From Bacillota bacterium (GTDB lineage Bacteria; Bacillota_A; Clostridia; Tissierellales; Peptoniphilaceae), in assembly GCA_023418535.1 (NCBI GenBank), contig JAEZZN010000091.1, positions 1 to 9,893 of the forward strand: a DNA stretch of 9,893 bases, read 5' to 3'. Within the stretch, counting starts at the first letter, position 1. Every line of letters begins with the position of its first letter. The notes under the pieces are model-generated. The model was not told where the DNA came from. It ran no database searches and was given only the letters and a program-made list of their open reading frames with translations. Made by a program: the position numbers and the translations under genes. Shown piece after piece: positions 7,246-9,893 of the stretch.

Positions 7246-8121
7246 TTATAAACCCTTAACTATTTCTTTAAGATATGATCTAAATCCGTCTTTTAACTCT
7301 TCATTTCTTAAAGCATACTCTACTGTTGCTTCTAAAAAACCTAATTTATCTCCTACATCATATCTTTTTCCCTCATATATATATCCATATGCTCCTTCTT
7401 TTGAGGCAAGCATATTTATGGAATCGGTAATTTGTATTTCATTACCTACTCCAGGTTTTGTTTTTTCAATATAATCAAAAATATCTTTTGTAAATACATA
7501 TCTTCCAAGCATTGCAATGTCTGATGGAGCTTCTTCTATATTTGGCTTTTCTACACATTTTAATATTTTAAAAGTTTTATCATCTACTTTTTCATATTCT
7601 ATAGATCCATATTTATTAATTTCTGTAATAGGAACTCTTTTACATCCAATGATATCATGCTTAAGCTCATAGAATTTATTTATAAGTTGACCAATTGCTG
7701 GATTACTTGGGCTATAAACAATATCATCTCCTAAAACCACAACAAATGGATCATCACCTACAAATTCTTTTCCTTGTAAAATAGCGTGACCTAAGCCTTT
7801 AGTTTCTTTTTGTCGCTTAAAATAGAAATTTGCTTTATCAGCAATTTTTCTAACTTTTTCATATTCCTCAAATTTGTTTTTTTCAAGAAGTATTTTTTCA
7901 AGTTCAATTGAGTAGTCAAAATAATCTTCGATTTCATGTTTATTTCTATTTGTAATAAATAAAATATCTGTGATACCTGATTCTACTAGCTCTTCTACAA
8001 TCAATTGTATTGTAGGAATATCAACTATTGGCAACATTTCTTTTGGAACAGCTTTAGTAAATGGCAGGAATCTTGTTCCATGTCCAGCCACAGGTACTAT
8101 AGCTTTTCTAATTTTGTTCAT
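7246..8121 (-). CDS. galU: UTP-glucose-1-phosphate uridylyltransferase
   Basis: This 291-residue cytosolic nucleotidyltransferase makes UDP-glucose from UTP and glucose-1-phosphate, the donor for glycolipid anchors, capsule or other surface glycans. The full length matches the family (~290). Motifs seen are the nucleotide loop AGHGTRFLPFTK (12-23, His where Leu or Met is more usual), PKEMLPIVD (26-34), TKGLGHAI (107-114), VVLGDDI with metal-binding Asp132 (128-134), and VEKP (190-193). The start ATG (8121-8119) lies inside the end of the upstream CNNM gene, with a 14-base overlap in another frame. A GAGG site lies about nine bases before it, so the two genes are one transcript and probably translationally coupled. 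The operon ends at the shared terminator at 7183-7227. GalU and the phosphoglycerol transferase could serve the same lipoteichoic-type pathway, but that link is inferred. Confidence 0.94.
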   Translation of the reverse strand: MNKIRKAIVPVAGHGTRFLPFTKAVPKEMLPIVDIPTIQLIVEELVESGITDILFITNRNKHEIEDYFDYSIELEKILLEKNKFEEYEKVRKIADKANFYFKRQKETKGLGHAILQGKEFVGDDPFVVVLGDDIVYSPSNPAIGQLINKFYELKHDIIGCKRVPITEINKYGSIEYEKVDDKTFKILKCVEKPNIEEAPSDIAMLGRYVFTKDIFDYIEKTKPGVGNEIQITDSINMLASKEGAYGYIYEGKRYDVGDKLGFLEATVEYALRNEELKDGFRSYLKEIVKGL

Positions 8122-9496
8122 CTACACTATCCTCATCTTCTTGATTTTGTTTTGTTTCATCAATTATATTTACTATAGCATATAAAATACGTTTATCTTT
8201 AACTTCCGTTACTTGTATTTCTAAATCTTCTAGTTTTATAAAAGGTTTTTCTCCATCTTCTGGAATATATCCTAATTGATATATAATAAATCCACCCATA
8301 GTGTCATATTCATCAACTTCTTCATCAATTTTAGTGCCTGTTTCAGAATTAAAATCTTTGATTGAAATAGAAGCTTTTACTAAATACTTATTATGATCTA
8401 ACTTTTGTAATTCTGGATCATCAATATCATATTCATCATCTATATCACCTACAATTTCTTCCAATAAATCTTCCATAGTTACAATACCAGTAAATCCACC
8501 ATATTCATCTATAAGTAATGCCATATGTCGATTTTGTGTTTGAAGTTCTGTAAGTAATTCATTAACATTCTTTCTTTCAGGTATAAAATATGCAGGTTTA
8601 ATAATAGATTTTATATCTACATTCTCAAACCCTTTATTATACGCTTCTAATAAATAATCCTTAATATATAATAATCCCAATATATTATCTACTTCTTCAT
8701 CATAAACAGGGATTCTTGAATACTGAAGTTTTAACATCTCATCTTTATACTCACTAAAATCATCATTAATATTAATCATGAAAACTTCAGTTCTAGGAGT
8801 CATAATTTCTTCAGCATAAGTTTCGTCAAAGCTTATTACCGAATTAATCATTTCACTTTCTACCTTATCTATTACACCTTGAGAATGACCAAGTTGAACT
8901 AATGATTTAATATCATTGATAGTAATTCTTCCCTCCATACCATCGGAGTGAATTCCTAGTAATTTAAGAACTAAATTTGTGGTTTTTGTTAATAGCCATA
9001 CAAAAGGTTTAAAAATCTTGTTAAAGAAAGTGATTGGTCCAACAGAAAATTTTGCAAACTCTTCACTCTTAATAATAGCTACTCTTTTAGGAACTAGTTC
9101 ACCAAAAACTATAGTTAAAAATGATAGCACAAGTGTAATCAAAACTTGAGACACAGTTATATAATATGGTATATTCCAACCTTTAAATACATATGCCAAT
9201 TTATATGATATTCCTGTTGCAGCAAATGCTGAGTTTAAGAAGCCAGCCAATGTGATAGCTACTTGTATAACAGATAATAAATTAGATTGATTATCCAATA
9301 AATCAAGTATTTTGCCTGCCTTTTTATCACCATCTTCATAATCACGTTTAAGTTTGTTTTGATCGACTGAAACCATTGCCATCTCTGCAGCTGAGAAAAA
9401 AGCATTAATTAATGTCAATACAATTATAAGTATTATTTGTCCTAAAATATTCCCGTTTCCGAGATCAACCTCTTGCGCGGCTTGCGGTATTTCCAT
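8108..9496 (-). CDS. CNNM/CBS-domain membrane protein (HlyC/CorC family, possible Mg2+ exporter)
   Basis: The 462 residues have the classic architecture: a CNNM (DUF21) transmembrane domain (~17-200, with NAFFSAAEMA at 31-40 and the FGELVPKR helix at 131-138), a CBS pair (~228-350, with MTPR at 232-235 and LLIDEYGGFTGIVTMEDLLEEIVGDI at ~327-352), and a CorC_HlyC domain (~367-446, with YDTMGGFI). The tail is acidic. Bacterial CNNM/CorC proteins such as B. subtilis MpfA export Mg2+; the older hemolysin label is not supported by mechanism. The first residues are not a signal peptide but precede the first helix. A near-perfect GGAGG lies before the ATG, with a candidate extended -10 promoter at 9525-9553. 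It is the first gene of an operon with galU. Confidence 0.92.
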   Translation of the reverse strand: MEIPQAAQEVDLGNGNILGQIILIIVLTLINAFFSAAEMAMVSVDQNKLKRDYEDGDKKAGKILDLLDNQSNLLSVIQVAITLAGFLNSAFAATGISYKLAYVFKGWNIPYYITVSQVLITLVLSFLTIVFGELVPKRVAIIKSEEFAKFSVGPITFFNKIFKPFVWLLTKTTNLVLKLLGIHSDGMEGRITINDIKSLVQLGHSQGVIDKVESEMINSVISFDETYAEEIMTPRTEVFMININDDFSEYKDEMLKLQYSRIPVYDEEVDNILGLLYIKDYLLEAYNKGFENVDIKSIIKPAYFIPERKNVNELLTELQTQNRHMALLIDEYGGFTGIVTMEDLLEEIVGDIDDEYDIDDPELQKLDHNKYLVKASISIKDFNSETGTKIDEEVDEYDTMGGFIIYQLGYIPEDGEKPFIKLEDLEIQVTEVKDKRILYAIVNIIDETKQNQEDEDSVDEQN

Positions 9497-9500
9497 ATAT

Positions 9501-9505
9501 CCTCC
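9501..9505 (-). promoter_or_regulatory. Ribosome binding site of the CNNM gene
   Basis: GGAGG on the minus strand lies 4 bases before the ATG at 9496-9494, which fixes this start. Confidence 0.75.
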
Positions 9506-9524
9506 ATAATTTTCATCTAGCCGT

Positions 9525-9553
9525 ATATTATCATATTTCCATAGTTTTTACAA
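9525..9553 (-). promoter_or_regulatory. Candidate promoter of the CNNM-galU operon
   Basis: On the minus strand there is TTGTAA (9553-9548), a 17-base spacer, and TAATAT (9530-9525) preceded by TGA, an extended -10 arrangement. It lies 29 bases before the start codon. Each hexamer matches consensus at 4/6, so this is moderate evidence. Confidence 0.45.
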
Positions 9554-9574
9554 TGAATCCTGCATTATTATATA

Positions 9575-9604
9575 TTGTTTTACACTAATTTTACTGGGTA
9601 TAAA
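9575..9604 (+). promoter_or_regulatory. Weak candidate promoter of the small charged ORF
   Basis: TTGTTT (9575-9580), an 18-base spacer and TATAAA (9599-9604). Transcription would start near 9611, just before the ribosome binding site at 9617, giving a very short leader. This is tentative in AT-rich DNA. Confidence 0.3.
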
Positions 9605-9616
9605 TTTATATAAGAT

Positions 9617-9621
9617 GGAGG
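9617..9621 (+). promoter_or_regulatory. Ribosome binding site that sets the small ORF start
   Basis: GGAGG lies 5 bases before ATG 9627. It overlaps the in-frame ATG at 9615, which therefore cannot be the start it serves. Confidence 0.75.
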
Positions 9622-9626
9622 TAAAT

Positions 9627-9881
9627 ATGGAATTAAACAAAGATTATCTAGATAACCAAGAATTTGCGGAAAGTAAAGCAGAAGCTCAACAAAAAATAAG
9701 TGATGAAGCTGCAACGACAAAACGTGAATTAGAAGAAGAGATTGAAGAAAGACAAAAGGAAAAAGAAAAAAAAGTAGAAAAAGAAGATAAAATAGAAGAT
9801 TTAGATATTGAAGAAAAAGATAAATTGCTTATTGAAAGAAAAGTATTCTTAGATTCATCCAATAATAATTCATACAATTAA
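9627..9881 (+). CDS. Small Glu/Lys-rich hypothetical protein
   Basis: I do not recognise this 84-residue protein. About 19 Glu and 13 Lys with several Asp make it highly charged. Residues ~10-70 should form a long helix or coiled coil (EELEEEIEER-type pattern) and the C-terminus is Ser/Asn-rich (SSNNNSYN). It has no Cys, signal peptide or membrane segment, so it is probably cytosolic. A strong Shine-Dalgarno (GGAGG, spacing 5) fixes the start at 9627 and supports real translation. It is divergent from the CNNM-galU operon across a 130-base gap. Highly charged low-complexity composition makes homology calls unreliable. It stops 12 bases before the window edge, so downstream partners and its terminator cannot be seen. 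Confidence 0.65.
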   Translation: MELNKDYLDNQEFAESKAEAQQKISDEAATTKRELEEEIEERQKEKEKKVEKEDKIEDLDIEEKDKLLIERKVFLDSSNNNSYN

Positions 9882-9893
9882 TTCAAGACTGTA

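Noticed and set aside
7970..8185. 71-codon plus-strand open frame
   Set aside because: It is antisense to the galU nucleotide-binding loop and the CNNM gene end. Its hydrophobic tail mirrors the coding strand bias, and no ribosome binding site is seen.
9615..9626. Upstream ATG of the small charged ORF
   Set aside because: The GGAGG ribosome binding site starts inside this codon and is positioned for the ATG at 9627.
9686..9877. 63-codon minus-strand open frame rich in Ser and Phe
   Set aside because: It is the reverse complement of Glu/Lys codons (GAA/AAA gives TTC/TTT) in the small plus-strand gene, which has a strong ribosome binding site.

Overview
The window is strongly AT-rich DNA with short spacers, purine-rich Shine-Dalgarno sites and intrinsic terminators. 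The protein set is that of a monoderm, low-GC Gram-positive bacterium (Firmicutes/Bacillota): an LTA-synthase/OpgB-type phosphoglycerol transferase, a SEDS glycosyltransferase, GalU, a CNNM/CBS transporter-like protein and a large secreted peptidoglycan hydrolase. My best guess is an anaerobic Clostridia/Tissierellia-type organism such as a Peptoniphilaceae relative. That placement is an impression from codon bias and protein style, not a demonstrated assignment.

Layout. (1) 1-3381, minus strand, open at the left edge: at least 1127 codons of a secreted multidomain enzyme. It joins a NamZ-type exo-N-acetylmuramidase domain (DUF1343, GH171) to an Ig-like domain, a beta-lactamase-fold serine hydrolase domain (AmiE/YbbE-like) and the start of an SH3b-like domain. 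(2) 3382-3778: a 397-base control region with two candidate promoters for that gene, two cre-like (CcpA-box-like) 15-mers each sitting on a promoter, an 18-bp palindrome, and the terminator of the next gene. (3) 3779-5224, minus: phosphoglycerol transferase. (4) 5316-5972, minus: endonuclease III whose C-terminal iron-sulfur cysteines are degenerate. (5) 6061-7173, plus: RodA/FtsW-family SEDS protein, divergent from nth. (6) 7183-7227: a strong two-way terminator between convergent genes. (7) 7246-9496, minus: galU overlapping the end of a CNNM/CBS/CorC-HlyC gene by 14 bases, a two-gene operon with its own candidate promoter. (8) 9627-9881, plus: an 84-residue Glu/Lys-rich hypothetical protein, divergent from that operon.

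Taken together the window is mostly about the cell envelope. RodA polymerises glycan strands and the NamZ-serine hydrolase fusion should trim and recycle wall material outside the cell. GalU supplies UDP-glucose for glycolipid anchors and surface glycans, and the phosphoglycerol transferase would put glycerol phosphate on such polymers. The most notable observations are the fusion of two activities that are separate genes in the Bacillus subtilis muropeptide-recycling operon, the paired cre-like boxes upstream of it, and the apparent loss of the [4Fe-4S] ligands in Nth. I see no mobile element, CRISPR array, rRNA or tRNA, and nothing here that looks like a wholly new system.
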